The position numbers and the translations under genes are program-made. From CAWHOW01 sp963831005 (GTDB lineage Bacteria; Bacteroidota; Bacteroidia; Bacteroidales; CG2-30-32-10), in assembly GCA_963831005.1 (NCBI GenBank), contig CAWHOW010000016.1:1-64000 (forward strand): a DNA stretch of 64,000 bases, written 5' to 3'. The first letter of the stretch is position 1; every line of letters starts with the position of its first letter. Positions 63,240 to 64,000 of this stretch are shown piece after piece. Under the pieces are notes generated by a model. The model searched no databases. It was not told the origin of the DNA and saw only the letters and a list, made by a program, of their open reading frames with translations.

Positions 63240-64000
63240 TCAATTATCAATATGTTTCAGGCTGAAGTAAAAGGTAGTGCCTTTATTGGTTTCACTTTCC
63301 ACCCATATTTTCCCGCCATGCTTTTCAACAAATTCTTTGCATAGCAGCAAGCCCAAACCTGTTCCGCCTTCGTGTTCGGTTCCCGGCTGGCTGTATTTTA
63401 TATCTGTTCTGAACAGTTTATCAAAGTCTTCTTCTTTAATACCTACCCCTGTATCTTTCACCAGGACAATAATAGAACCATTTTCTCTTTTCGTGCTTAC
63501 AGTAACCGCTCCGCCTTTCTTTGTAAATTTCAGCGCATTCGTGATAAGATTACGTATTATAGTATCAAGCATGTTCTTGTCGGCATACACATGCAGATCA
63601 TTTTCGATGTCGAAGCTTAAATTTATCTTCTTGCCGCAGGCGTTCTCAATTAAATTTCCATGGTTCTTATTTATCAGCTCTTTTAAATTTACTTTTTCAG
63701 GCTGGAAAATCATGCTTCCTGCCTGCGAGCGCGACCATTCGAGTAAGTTAAGCAGCATATCATAACCGCTTTTAGCCGAATCGTTCAGTATCCTGGAAAG
63801 TTTAGTAATCTTAGCGCTATCGTACTTTTGGGCGTTTTCATACAGTAATTCAGAAGCGCCGAGAAGGCTGATAAAAGGATTCTTCATGTCGTGAGCAATT
63901 ATCTTGAAGAATTTGTCCTTGGTAGCATTGGTATCCACGAGCGCTGCATTTTTTTCCTTCAACTCATTATCCATTCTTTTGCGGTCGGTGATATCTATAT
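63240..64000 (-). CDS. PAS sensor histidine kinase, 5' part outside the window
   Basis: At least 253 codons. The frame continues open to the window edge and reads ...DITDRKRMDNELKEKN, a PAS-domain end followed by a coiled linker. Then HisKA with the phospho-acceptor His (FFKIIAHDMKNPFISLLG), HATPase with N-box NLITNALKFT, G1 DTGVGI and G2 GTGLGLLL. The receiver partner is not visible. Whether it controls the TTAAT-box regulon cannot be told from position. Confidence 0.9.
   Translation of the reverse strand, partial: IDITDRKRMDNELKEKNAALVDTNATKDKFFKIIAHDMKNPFISLLGASELLYENAQKYDSAKITKLSRILNDSAKSGYDMLLNLLEWSRSQAGSMIFQPEKVNLKELINKNHGNLIENACGKKINLSFDIENDLHVYADKNMLDTIIRNLITNALKFTKKGGAVTVSTKRENGSIIVLVKDTGVGIKEEDFDKLFRTDIKYSQPGTEHEGGTGLGLLLCKEFVEKHGGKIWVESETNKGTTFYFSLKHIDN

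Noticed and set aside
63240..64000. Histidine kinase as the regulator of the TTAAT regulon
   Set aside because: Only proximity suggests it; no receiver gene is visible and its own upstream region is outside the window.

Overview
The window is AT-rich DNA from a member of the Bacteroidota. The evidence is type IX secretion (T9SS) C-terminal sorting domains of types A and B, SprB, SBBP and PKD repeats in large secreted proteins, TonB-dependent receptors with a carboxypeptidase-regulatory N-domain, and sigma-ABfr-type promoters (TTG, 19-21 bp, TAnnTTTG). It looks like an environmental or metagenomic genome rather than a gut Bacteroides; species cannot be given.

Layout. 0-7.4 kb: end of holA, a TonB receptor, and a convergent 1,326-codon SprB/PKD adhesin-like gene read through two compensating single-base frameshifts. 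7.4-9.5 kb: gene-poor, with a 13-copy 21-bp tandem array, a small fibronectin-like gene, dispersed repeats and an orphan T9SS tail. 9.5-18.5 kb: secreted T9SS cargo (SBBP repeats, a 5'-truncated glycoside hydrolase, a beta-propeller-like protein), a broken IS1595-type transposase and a 138-bp repeat array. 18.5-25.5 kb (minus strand): a core envelope block of MoxR ATPase, three PpiC/SurA-type foldases and guaB. 25.5-37 kb: two tandem paralogous T9SS proteins (one frameshifted), TonB-C/TPR, SIMPL and META-domain proteins, two more 21-bp arrays, and an outer-membrane beta-barrel receptor. 37-62.6 kb: a long plus-strand block of stress genes: bacterioferritin, OsmC, cytochromes c, aldo/keto reductase, VOC proteins, cupredoxins, YceI, DHODH-like, YtxH/holin, quinone-reductase-like MDR, CuZn- and Fe/Mn-SOD, DoxX, FMN reductase, Nramp and universal stress protein. 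A complete ISAs1 element with a 10-bp target duplication and an IS200/IS605 remnant interrupt it. 62.6-64 kb: a fourth 21-bp array, a nested palindrome and the 3' part of a PAS histidine kinase.

Main discovery. Eight promoters in the 37-58 kb block share one invariant architecture: four 6-bp boxes (NTTAAT) repeated head to tail every 11 bp, with the fourth box starting exactly 27 bp before a TAnnTTTG -7 element (21 bp between). No base of spacing varies in eight cases, and 31 of 32 boxes read NTTAAT. Five ordinary promoters in the same window carry TTG at the place where box 4 sits, so the operator replaces the -33 element. This predicts a dedicated OmpR/PhoB-like activator, not encoded in the window, that switches on an oxidative and general-stress regulon.

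Second discovery. Four intergenic minisatellites with unrelated units (about 8.0, 33.4, 34.0 and 62.7 kb) all have a period of exactly 21 bp. Each has at least one frame reading a heptad with a similar hydrophobic/acidic pattern.

Several genes carry single-base frameshifts, often in short homopolymers. Sequencing error and real decay cannot be separated from one sequence.
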